Of a stretch of DNA of 64,000 bases, positions 26,123 to 33,885 are shown piece after piece; within the stretch, counting starts at the first letter, position 1; every line of letters starts with the position of its first letter. The DNA is from Pelagimonas sp050633425 (GTDB taxonomy: Bacteria > Pseudomonadota > Alphaproteobacteria > Rhodobacterales > Rhodobacteraceae): the NCBI RefSeq assembly GCF_050633425.1, contig NZ_JBOEGM010000004.1, positions 124,001-188,000 on the forward strand, read 5' to 3'. Under the pieces are notes generated by a model. It was not told where the DNA came from. It was given only the letters and a program-made list of their open reading frames with translations, and did no database searches. Both the position numbers and the translations under genes were made by a program.

Positions 26123-26893
26123 ATGTTCGATCAATTGCTTTCGAACGGGTTTATCCCGTTCACTATTTCGCTTGCTATTTTGTTTGGCCTCATGGGGCTG
26201 GAACTTGTCTTTGCTTTGCTTGGCGGCACACTTTTAGGTGCGGGTGGCGATGCGGATGGGCCTGATATCGACGGTCCTGATATCGACGGGCTTGATATAG
26301 ATGGCCCCGACATCGACATTGGTGATTTAGACATTGATCTGGACGGGATCGACGTTTCAGAACTGGAACTGCCTAGCTTTACGGATGTTGAGATCGACAC
26401 CGAGACCCCGGATGGGGCCAGCCAAACCGGCGGTATCGCCGCCTGGCTTGGGTTTGGCAAAATGCCAACATTGATCTGGCTCGCTTCGGTGCTCATGGCC
26501 TTTGGCGTGACGGGCGTTGTGGTGCAAAACGCGGTCATTGGTATCTTTGGCAGTCCTGCGCCAGCTTGGACCGTCGCCCTGCCATCAGGTCTGGCAGCGG
26601 TCTTTTTCGCACGGCATTTTGGCGCGCTCTTTGCCCGCCTGATCCCGAAAACCGAAACCGAAGCCTTGTCCGAACGCCATCTTGGCCGCCGTCAAGGTAT
26701 CATCACCCAAGGTACCGCCGCGCGCGGACGTCCCGCCGAAGTGCGTGTGACGGATCGCTACGGCAACTATCAGTACCTGCGCGCGGAACCCCTGCGCGAC
26801 GATGCGCAAATCACACAAGGCTCCAATGTTCTTGTCCTGCGTCATCGGTATGACGGCGGCTACCTCCTCGTAGATCTGCCTACAGAAAAATAA
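26123..26893 (+). CDS. yqiJ: YqiJ-like membrane protein with OB-fold domain (flotillin partner)
   Basis: A 256-aa protein with transmembrane segments near 10-38, 112-135 and 142-165 and a C-terminal beta-rich NfeD/OB-like domain (RQGIITQGTAARGRPAEVRVTD). It resembles E. coli YqiJ (DUF1449), always paired with a YqiK-type flotillin, which follows 25 bp downstream. Between the first and second membrane segments is an acidic loop of GPDID-type repeats (residues about 42-80) that is not part of the standard family. The assignment relies on context and overall architecture. Confidence 0.85.
   Translation: MFDQLLSNGFIPFTISLAILFGLMGLELVFALLGGTLLGAGGDADGPDIDGPDIDGLDIDGPDIDIGDLDIDLDGIDVSELELPSFTDVEIDTETPDGASQTGGIAAWLGFGKMPTLIWLASVLMAFGVTGVVVQNAVIGIFGSPAPAWTVALPSGLAAVFFARHFGALFARLIPKTETEALSERHLGRRQGIITQGTAARGRPAEVRVTDRYGNYQYLRAEPLRDDAQITQGSNVLVLRHRYDGGYLLVDLPTEK
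26258..26317 (+). repeat. Four 15-bp tandem repeats inside yqiJ
   Basis: Units 26258-26272, 26273-26287, 26288-26302 and 26303-26317 encode GPDID, GPDID, GLDID and GPDID. The DNA copies differ mainly at third positions, so the array is not freshly expanded. It gives an Asp-rich, possibly cation-binding loop. Confidence 0.9.
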
Positions 26894-26918
26894 ATTATTC
26901 AACGAGTTAGGAGACAAC

Positions 26919-28622
26919 ATGGATTTACCCATCCTTCTTTTCCTGGTCGGCGCAGTCCTCGCCTTCCTTATCGTCATCGGCCTTGTATTGGGCCGCCTCT
27001 ATCGCCGCGCCACCCGCGAAGTCAGCCTTGTCAAAACCGGTGCAGGCGGCAAACGTGTCATCATGGATGGCGGCGTGATCGTCGTGCCGTTGCTGCACGA
27101 AGTCAGCCCGGTCAACATGAAAACCCTGCGTCTTGAAGTGTCGCGCGAAGCCGAAGCCGCTTTGATCACCAAAGACCGGATGCGCGTTGATGTTGGCGTC
27201 GAATTCTACGTGTCGGTTCAGCCCACCGACGAAGGCATCGCCCGCGCGGCGCAAACCCTTGGCGATCGCACCTTTGACGTGGAACAGCTTCGCGAAATGA
27301 TCGAAGGCAAGCTGATCGACGGCCTGCGCGCTGTGGCTGCCCAAATGACCATGGACGAACTGCATGAAAACCGCGCTGATTTTGTGCAAGAAGTGCAAAA
27401 CGCCGTGTCCGAAGATCTGACCAAAAACGGTTTGTCGCTCGAAGCTGTGTCCTTGACCGCATTGGACCAAACCCCCTTCGAAGCACTGGATGAAAACAAC
27501 GCCTTTAACGCCGTTGGTATGCGCAAACTGGCCGAAGTCATCGCGACCTCGAAAAAGGAACGCGCCCAGATTGATGCGGATGCTCAGGTTGCGGTGCGTC
27601 GTGCCGAAATGGAAGCAGAACGTCAGAGCCTTTTGATCCGCCAGGACGAAGAACAAGCGCGGATCGAGCAGCAGCAGCAAATTGAAACGATGAAAGCCGC
27701 GCAAGAGGCCGAAATCGCGGCCCGTATGGAAGATTCGGTTCGCGAAACCGAACGCTCACGGATTGCGCGGGAAGAATCCATTCGTGCTGCCGACATTAAC
27801 CGCGAGCGCAACATTCGCGATGCTGAAATCGCCAAGGAACGCGCTGTTCAAGAGGCCGAGATCGCCAAAGAGCGTGAGCTTGAGGTCGCCAATCAAGAGC
27901 GTCAGATCATTATCGCGCAAAAGTCCGAAGAAGAAAGCCGCGCCCGTGCCTCAGCTGATTTGGCCCGTGCAGAAGCCACAAAGGCAACGGAATCGGTGAC
28001 AACCGCCAAACAGGTGGCCGAAGCCGAACGTCAAAAGCAGGTTGCCTTGATTGAGGCCACCCGTGAAGCGGAGCAAGAAGCGACCAAGATCCGTCTTGCC
28101 GCTGCCGCTGAAAAAGACGCGGCCCAAGACCGGGCCGATGCCCGCCGCGAAGAAGCCCAAGCCGAAGCCGATGCGCTAACCATCCGCGCCGAAGCCAAGA
28201 AGAAAGACATGCTGGCCGAAGCCGAGGGTAAACGCGCAATCACCGACGCCGAAAATGCTCTGAGCGCCGAACTGATTGCCATGAAAGTCGATCTGGCCCG
28301 TCTTGAAGCGATGCCCAAAGTGCTGGCCGAAGCTGTTAAACCGGCCGAGAAAATCGACTCGATCCGTATTCATCAGGTTGGCGGCCTAAATGGGGCCACC
28401 GGCAGTGGCTCGGGAAACGGAGCGGGCGGTGACAAGCCACCAGTGAACCAAGCTCTTGATTCCATTATGGGAATGGCTGTGCAAATGCCCGCGTTGAAAA
28501 AGCTGGGCGAAGACTTGGGGCTTTCAATGGACGGAACAGTGTCGGGCCTGTTAGGGGAAGCGCCTGAAAAAGACGCACCCGAAACAGCCGAGACCGACGA
28601 TAAACCTGAGCCGACGGCTTAA
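26919..28622 (+). CDS. yqiK: Flotillin family protein (YqiK-like)
   Basis: A 567-aa membrane-microdomain scaffold protein. An N-terminal transmembrane helix (residues 4-27) is followed by an SPFH/band-7 domain (about 30-210), then a very long Ala/Glu/Arg coiled coil (about 210-470) with repeated AEIAKER and EAERQ segments, and a Gly-rich linker plus conserved C-terminal helix (NQALDSIMGMAVQMPAL). The length and order match flotillins. It forms an operon with yqiJ and ends in a strong terminator. Confidence 0.95.
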   Translation: MDLPILLFLVGAVLAFLIVIGLVLGRLYRRATREVSLVKTGAGGKRVIMDGGVIVVPLLHEVSPVNMKTLRLEVSREAEAALITKDRMRVDVGVEFYVSVQPTDEGIARAAQTLGDRTFDVEQLREMIEGKLIDGLRAVAAQMTMDELHENRADFVQEVQNAVSEDLTKNGLSLEAVSLTALDQTPFEALDENNAFNAVGMRKLAEVIATSKKERAQIDADAQVAVRRAEMEAERQSLLIRQDEEQARIEQQQQIETMKAAQEAEIAARMEDSVRETERSRIAREESIRAADINRERNIRDAEIAKERAVQEAEIAKERELEVANQERQIIIAQKSEEESRARASADLARAEATKATESVTTAKQVAEAERQKQVALIEATREAEQEATKIRLAAAAEKDAAQDRADARREEAQAEADALTIRAEAKKKDMLAEAEGKRAITDAENALSAELIAMKVDLARLEAMPKVLAEAVKPAEKIDSIRIHQVGGLNGATGSGSGNGAGGDKPPVNQALDSIMGMAVQMPALKKLGEDLGLSMDGTVSGLLGEAPEKDAPETAETDDKPEPTA

Positions 28623-28627
28623 CAAAC

Positions 28628-28655
28628 AGGGCGGGGAATATCCCCGCCCTTTTTT
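28628..28655 (+). terminator. Intrinsic terminator after the flotillin gene
   Basis: Arms AGGGCGGGGA (28628-28637) and TCCCCGCCCT (28641-28650) form a perfect 10-bp stem with a 3-nt loop, followed by six T residues (28650-28655). Confidence 0.95.
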
Positions 28656-28986
28656 ACAAACCGGGTTGCCCCGAAAACCCCTCAAACCCGTCCGTGGTCT
28701 CGGTCAGATCGGCCTCGTAATGGTCGATGAGCGGCATCACCAAATGCTCAATCTGCGTGTTCCAAACTGGCCCATTATAAAACCCGTCTTTTATCCTCTC
28801 TCGGTCTTCCAACGTTGGAAACGCACGCATCCAATGCACTTTGTCAGCGTTTTCCAAATCCCGCAGAGGGCCAAAAACCAGCATTCCCGCATCGCGCAGA
28901 GCGGCGCGGTTTGCACGTTCAAAGAATGCGATGAATTCTTCCCGACGGCCGGGTTTGAGCGTGTAATGACGGATTTCAACAATCAT
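28654..28986 (-). CDS. NIPSNAP family protein
   Basis: A 110-aa dimeric alpha-beta barrel protein. The N-terminal MIVEIRHYTLKPGRREEFIAFFE and the central VHWMRAFPTLEDRERIKDGFY are typical of NIPSNAP. The function is unknown in bacteria. Its stop lies in the T-tract of the convergent flotillin terminator. Confidence 0.9.
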   Translation of the reverse strand: MIVEIRHYTLKPGRREEFIAFFERANRAALRDAGMLVFGPLRDLENADKVHWMRAFPTLEDRERIKDGFYNGPVWNTQIEHLVMPLIDHYEADLTETTDGFEGFSGQPGL

Positions 28987-29007
28987 GATCAGGCCTAGTT
29001 AAACCCT

Positions 29008-29679
29008 TTATTTACAATACGATCCGCTGCGATAGCTCGCCGTATCAAAATGGAAATGATCTTTGTGATGCCGATCTGAATTTGGCCCCAGAACAGTGCC
29101 AAAAGGACCGCATGCCGCGCTGTGCATTTTGCTCAGGGCCTTGCCCTTTTTGCCGCGGCCCCAGTCATTCAGAACTGATATTTCCGATCCATCGGCCAGT
29201 TGTACTGCGGCAATATCAATCGCTTTGCCGCGTCCGTGTTCGGAAATCCGGCCGCCCGGTTGGTTGTTGCGGGTTCGGCATGCGTAATGCGCCACGACGC
29301 GCAGGCCCGATACACCGCCGCCCTGTTTCCCGACTGCGGGAACCGCCCCGTTTTGCAACCATGTTTTCAGTGCCTTGGCGGTTTCACAATTGATCGTTGC
29401 CGCTTGGCTCAGACGCACATTTCCCACCGATTGAAGTCGAACTGCGTTGTCCAATCCACATCCAGAAATGCGGCCCGGAACATTGCCCACGATTTCGCCG
29501 ACCAATGCGGGATCGCCGCACAAACCGCCGCCTTCGGGCGTGCTTTCGCTCGAAAAGGCGCGGTTCAGATAGCCGCGCACCCCGTCCAAATCGCTTTGTT
29601 CCTTGGGCGCTTTTTCACGCCCGCCGCCGCAAGCGCTCAGCGCTAGCAGCACACATCCAACAGTTACCCAAGTCTTCAC
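29008..29679 (-). CDS. Extensin-like C-terminal domain lipoprotein
   Basis: A 223-aa envelope protein with lipobox LSAC (residues 14-17) and an extensin-like C-terminal domain (PF06904). That domain is related to LAS/D,D-carboxypeptidases: SEHGRGKAIDIAAVQLADG and the C-terminal HHKDHFHFD supply the likely zinc ligands, with several Cys for disulfides. It may act on peptidoglycan. Its start overlaps the tyrC stop by 4 bp, putting it in the hisC-tyrC operon. Confidence 0.92.
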   Translation of the reverse strand: MKTWVTVGCVLLALSACGGGREKAPKEQSDLDGVRGYLNRAFSSESTPEGGGLCGDPALVGEIVGNVPGRISGCGLDNAVRLQSVGNVRLSQAATINCETAKALKTWLQNGAVPAVGKQGGGVSGLRVVAHYACRTRNNQPGGRISEHGRGKAIDIAAVQLADGSEISVLNDWGRGKKGKALSKMHSAACGPFGTVLGPNSDRHHKDHFHFDTASYRSGSYCK

Positions 29680-30596
29680 CGATCCACCTTTGCGCGACCA
29701 AAATCAGGAGCATCTGTATCCTGTCCGGCCTCAAGGATGCCACGTCGGATTGCGCGGGTATGGGTGAAATAGGCGTGAAGCTGCTCACCATCGCCGGTAC
29801 GAATGGCGCGTTGAAGGGCCATCAGCTCTTCGGTGAAACGCCCCAGAACTTCGATTGTGGCGTCCTTGTTTGTGAGGAAAACATCCCGCCACATGGTTGG
29901 ATCCGATGCCGCAATCCGGGTGAAATCGCGAAAACCGGCGGCGGAAAACTTGATGACTTCTTTGTCAGAGACCCGGCGCAAATCGTCAGCGACACCGACC
30001 ATCGTATAGGCGATCAGGTGCGGAATATGGCTCACCACGGCACAGACCATGTCATGGTGCTCGACTTCCATCCGCTCTGTGTTGGCACCAAGGGTTTTCC
30101 AATAGGTTTCAACACGTTGTATTGCGGCCTCATCGCCGCCTTCCTCTGGCACGATCAGGCACCATCGGTTATCAAACAAGGAGGCAAAGCCTGAATCCGG
30201 GCCCGAGTGTTCAGTGCCGGCCATGGGGTGGGTTGGCACAAAATGCACCCCGTCGGGCAAATGCGGCTTGATCGCGTCAATCACAGTGCGCTTGACCGAG
30301 CCAACCTCAGACACCGTCGCGCCGGGTTTCAGCACCGGAGCAATTTGCTGCATCACCGGCCCCATCGCGCCCACGGGCACGGCGAGCACAATCAAATCGG
30401 CGTCTTTGACCGCCTCTTCGGCGCTGTCGCAGACCCTGTCACACAACCCAAGCCGCCGCGCGGTTTCGCGGGTTTGTTCAGATCGCGCATAGCCGGTGAC
30501 GTGGCAGTCCATCCCGGCACGTTTCATCGCCCAAAACATCGACGACGCAATCAGGCCGAGACCGATCAAGGCAACCCGTTGATAGGGCGCGCTCAT
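29676..30596 (-). CDS. tyrC: Prephenate/arogenate dehydrogenase (tyrosine synthesis)
   Basis: A 306-aa NAD(P)-dependent enzyme of the TyrA/TyrC family. The Rossmann motif is GLGLIASS; HPMAGTEHSGPDSGF carries the conserved active-site His, and PVGAM and SVKRTVIDAI are present. It makes 4-hydroxyphenylpyruvate or tyrosine. It overlaps hisC and the extensin-like gene by 4 bp each. Confidence 0.94.
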   Translation of the reverse strand: MSAPYQRVALIGLGLIASSMFWAMKRAGMDCHVTGYARSEQTRETARRLGLCDRVCDSAEEAVKDADLIVLAVPVGAMGPVMQQIAPVLKPGATVSEVGSVKRTVIDAIKPHLPDGVHFVPTHPMAGTEHSGPDSGFASLFDNRWCLIVPEEGGDEAAIQRVETYWKTLGANTERMEVEHHDMVCAVVSHIPHLIAYTMVGVADDLRRVSDKEVIKFSAAGFRDFTRIAASDPTMWRDVFLTNKDATIEVLGRFTEELMALQRAIRTGDGEQLHAYFTHTRAIRRGILEAGQDTDAPDFGRAKVDR

Positions 30597-31678
30597 CTCG
30601 CGCCGGCCTTAAACTGCCCCACGGCATGGGCAACCTGACGGCAAGCCGGTTCATCGCCGACGGTGATCCGAAGGCAATTGGGCAAGCCATATCCACCAAC
30701 TTGACGCACAATCAAACCCTGCGTTTGGAGGTAGGCATCGCAGGCCTGCGCCTCTTCGGGGTTGCCAAAACGCGCCAGCACAAAGTTTGCCGTTGAGGTG
30801 TCGCATTGCACGCCATGTTCGGCCAATGCTTCGGACAACCACGCCCGCAAACGGGTGTTTTCATTGCGGCATTTCTCGGCGTACGCCGTATCGCGCACCG
30901 AGGCTTCGGCCGCTGCCAAAGCTGTGTTTGACACGTTGAAAGGGCCGCGCACGCGGTTGAGCACGTCAATGATTTCACGCGGTCCATAGCCCCATCCGAT
31001 CCGCAATCCTCCCAAGCCGTAAAGCTTGGAAAACGTCCGGGTGATCACAACGTTGTCGCGCATTTGCGACAATTTCGCGCCACCGTCATAGCCGTCGACA
31101 TATTCGGCATAGGCACCGTCCAGAACCAGCAAGGCTTGTTCGGGAATGCCCGCAGCCAGACGTTCGATTTCAGCCATGCCAATCATGGTGCCGGTGGGAT
31201 TGTTGGGGTTGGCGATGAACACAAGTTTGGTGTTTTCCGTGCAACCTTCCAGGATCGCATCAACATCGGTCACCCGGTCGCGTTCCTTGACCACCACAGG
31301 GGTTGCCCCCGAGGCCAGCGCGCAGATCCGATACATGGCAAACCCGTGCTCCGTATACACAACTTCGGCCCCCGGCCCACCGTAGGCCTGGCACAGGAAG
31401 GTGATAATTTCATCCGATCCGGCACCGCAAATGATGTTGTCGGCGTTCAGACCGTGCACGTCGGCCAAGGCGGTGCGCAGTTCAATGTGATCAGACGACG
31501 GGTAGCGATGCAATTCGTGAATGCAACGTTCCACAGCCTTTTGCGCGGCTGGGCTAGGCCCAAACGGATTTTCGTTTGAGCTTAGCTTGATCACATTCGA
31601 AACCCCATCGAGATGCGCCTTGCCCCCGACATAAAGGTCGATGTCCATGATACCAGATTTTGGCGTGATCTTGGTCAT
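30593..31678 (-). CDS. hisC: Histidinol-phosphate / aromatic aminotransferase
   Basis: A 361-aa fold-type I PLP aminotransferase of the HisC group. SSNENPFGPSPAA is the family N-terminus, and TRTFSKLYGLGGLRIGWGYG carries the PLP lysine. Next to tyrC it may serve aromatic amino acid synthesis as well as, or instead of, histidine synthesis; substrate choice cannot be read from sequence. An NNR-like dyad lies 141 bp upstream. Confidence 0.93.
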   Translation of the reverse strand: MTKITPKSGIMDIDLYVGGKAHLDGVSNVIKLSSNENPFGPSPAAQKAVERCIHELHRYPSSDHIELRTALADVHGLNADNIICGAGSDEIITFLCQAYGGPGAEVVYTEHGFAMYRICALASGATPVVVKERDRVTDVDAILEGCTENTKLVFIANPNNPTGTMIGMAEIERLAAGIPEQALLVLDGAYAEYVDGYDGGAKLSQMRDNVVITRTFSKLYGLGGLRIGWGYGPREIIDVLNRVRGPFNVSNTALAAAEASVRDTAYAEKCRNENTRLRAWLSEALAEHGVQCDTSTANFVLARFGNPEEAQACDAYLQTQGLIVRQVGGYGLPNCLRITVGDEPACRQVAHAVGQFKAGAR

Positions 31679-31818
31679 ATCGGTCTCCTGTTAGAAACGT
31701 GCTTACCTTTGTGCGCGACGCATGAAAAGTCGCAATACCTTGGCGTGATGTCACAAGGGTCGATTATGACCAAAATGCCGATAGATTATGAAACGACGGA
31801 GCGCGCACCAAGGCAAAG

Positions 31819-31832
31819 TTGACAGCTGTCAA
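31819..31832. promoter_or_regulatory. CRP/FNR-family (NNR/DNR-like) dyad upstream of hisC
   Basis: TTGACAGCTGTCAA is a perfect palindrome of the form TTGAC-N4-GTCAA, the same half-sites as the box before nirS in this window. It lies between the pncB terminator and the hisC-tyrC operon, whose start is 141 bp away. Binding is not shown; it could also belong to another dyad-binding regulator. Confidence 0.5.
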
Positions 31833-31866
31833 CCCTGTAAGTCATTGAAATAGTGTCGTTAAAATT

Positions 31867-31893
31867 GTGTTGCGCGACCGTCCCGCGCAACAC
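31867..31893 (-). terminator. Intrinsic terminator after pncB
   Basis: Perfect 10-bp arms GTGTTGCGCG (31867-31876) and CGCGCAACAC (31884-31893). On the minus strand AATTTT follows, 18 bases past the pncB stop. Confidence 0.85.
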
Positions 31894-31910
31894 CCTGTTC
31901 TGACGCAGCT

Positions 31911-33203
31911 TTAAACCACCACATCCATCGCGGTCTGATCACCCACACCAAACACCCGCTTGTACCGCGCGATTTCTTCGGCTGGGCCCATGGCTTTGTT
32001 GGGATTGTCCGACAGTTTGACGGTGGGGCTTCCATTGGCCTTGATCGCTTTGCAAACCAGACTGAAGGGCGCAAGGCCATCATCCGGGGCAAGACCACGA
32101 AAATCGTTGGTAAGCAAAGTTCCCCAGCCAAAGGACACGCGGACACGACCGGCAAACTGCTGATAAAGCTCTAAAATCTTGGTTTCATCAAGACCGTCAG
32201 AGAAAATCACCAGCTTCTTGGTCGGGTCTTCACCACGGGATTTCCACCAGTTGATCGCGACTTCTGCACCCGTCGCGGGATCGCCGCTATCAATGCGCAT
32301 TCCGGTCCAGCCAGCGAGATAATCCGGCGCGTTTCTCAAGAAACCTTCTGTGCCATAGGTGTCGGGCAGGATAATGCGCAAATTGCCATCATGCTCTTCG
32401 TGCCAATCGGCCAAAACATCATAGGGGGCCTGAGCCAAAGCGGCGTCATCGCCGGCCAAAGCGGCGTAAACCATCGGCAATTCATGGGCATTTGTGCCAA
32501 TCGCCTCAAGATCGCGGTTCTTGGCAATCAGACAGTTGGAGGTGCCAACAAAGCTTTCGCCAAGCCCGGCCCCCATCGCCTGAACACACCAATCTTGCCA
32601 CAAGAAACTATGGCGCCGACGGGTGCCAAAATCAGCGATGCGCAGCTCGGGGACATGGCGGAGTTTCTCAACCTTTTCCCAAAGCTTGGTCATGGCGCGC
32701 GCATAGAGGATCTGAAGCTCAAACCGGCCCATCTGGTTCAAAACCGCCCGGCCGCGCAGCTCCATCAACACTGCCAAAGCTGGGATTTCCCACAGCATCA
32801 CTTCGGGCCACGTGCCTTCGAAGGTCAGCTCATATTGATCGCCAACGCGTTCCAGATGATAGGCAGGCAGGCGCACGTTTTCGAACCATTCGACAAAATC
32901 CGGCCGAAACATCTGGCGCTTGCCGTAAAAGGTATTGCCGCGCAGCCACGTGCTTTCGCCCCGTGACAGCGACAGGGAGCGGATGTGATCCAACTGTTCG
33001 CGCAATTCGCCTTCGTCGATCAAATTGGCCAAAGGCACGTTTTTCGATCGGTTGATAAGGCTGAAGGTCACCTGCGTGTCGCGATTATTGCGAAACACCG
33101 ATTGGCACATCAGCAGCTTGTAAAAATCCGTATCAATGAGGGACCGGACGATCGGGTCGATCTTCCATTTATGGTTCCAAACACGGGTAGGAATATCGGT
33201 CAT
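31911..33203 (-). CDS. pncB: Nicotinate phosphoribosyltransferase
   Basis: Joins nicotinate to PRPP to give nicotinate mononucleotide in NAD salvage. It has 430 aa from MTDIPTRVWNHKWKIDPIV, the usual size for the bacterial family. FGTRRRHSFLWQDWCVQAM, GTSNC and GMRIDSGDPATGAEVAINWW are conserved active-site blocks. A longer in-frame start (MAFKHGL) is rejected because the family N-terminus is at MTDIP. It ends in a strong terminator. Confidence 0.96.
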   Translation of the reverse strand: MTDIPTRVWNHKWKIDPIVRSLIDTDFYKLLMCQSVFRNNRDTQVTFSLINRSKNVPLANLIDEGELREQLDHIRSLSLSRGESTWLRGNTFYGKRQMFRPDFVEWFENVRLPAYHLERVGDQYELTFEGTWPEVMLWEIPALAVLMELRGRAVLNQMGRFELQILYARAMTKLWEKVEKLRHVPELRIADFGTRRRHSFLWQDWCVQAMGAGLGESFVGTSNCLIAKNRDLEAIGTNAHELPMVYAALAGDDAALAQAPYDVLADWHEEHDGNLRIILPDTYGTEGFLRNAPDYLAGWTGMRIDSGDPATGAEVAINWWKSRGEDPTKKLVIFSDGLDETKILELYQQFAGRVRVSFGWGTLLTNDFRGLAPDDGLAPFSLVCKAIKANGSPTVKLSDNPNKAMGPAEEIARYKRVFGVGDQTAMDVVV

Positions 33204-33278
33204 CGCAAAGGTTCCTGAGTCATTGCGTGGGGTTAGACCATGTTTGAAAGCCATTGTGAAGGTGGCGGAAAAAGGCGG

Positions 33279-33749
33279 CTAAACCGGCACCTGGGTGGCG
33301 TGTTTGACCCGGCTCAGCGCAAAGATCGAGTTGGTGGCCGACACGCTGTCATGTTCGAGAACCCGACGCATGAGAATTTGTTCGAAATCCCCCATGTCAC
33401 GCACCAGCAAATGCAACAGGTAATCCCATTCCCCAGAGATCGAATACACCTCAACGATGGTTGGTTCGAGCTCCATCGCGCGTTTGAATTCGGCCCGCGA
33501 TGCGGCGTCTTGCGCCTTGATACGGACCTGACAAAACACGTCCATTTTACGCCCCACGCAAGCCGGGTCGACCAAGCGGATATGCGGCCCCAAAACGCCA
33601 CTCTCTTCGAGCGCCTTGATCCGGCGCCAGCAGGTGGCCGACGAGGTATTAGCCTGTTGCGCAAGATCAGCCATCGACATGGACGCGTCGCGCTGAAGCA
33701 GATCGAGGAGACGTTTGTCGAGATCAGAGAGGTGAGGCGTTTCGTTCAT
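33279..33749 (-). CDS. Lrp/AsnC family transcriptional regulator
   Basis: 156 aa: an N-terminal winged helix (LDKRLLDLLQRDASMSMADLAQQ and SSATCWRRIKALEESG) and a C-terminal RAM ligand-binding domain. It is transcribed away from the indolepyruvate ferredoxin oxidoreductase gene with a 136-bp shared spacer. That arrangement strongly suggests it controls that gene in response to aromatic or branched amino acids. Confidence 0.93.
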   Translation of the reverse strand: MNETPHLSDLDKRLLDLLQRDASMSMADLAQQANTSSATCWRRIKALEESGVLGPHIRLVDPACVGRKMDVFCQVRIKAQDAASRAEFKRAMELEPTIVEVYSISGEWDYLLHLLVRDMGDFEQILMRRVLEHDSVSATNSIFALSRVKHATQVPV

Positions 33750-33885
33750 GAAGAGCAGATTACCGAACGGATCACATCAAAATCAATCACTTCTTAAGGC
33801 AGTATGAACAGCCCACTCTGATTTTCTGGGTAAACTTTCCCAACGCGCGGGCACCCAGCCCTTTGAACGGACTTCAGAGGACGAC

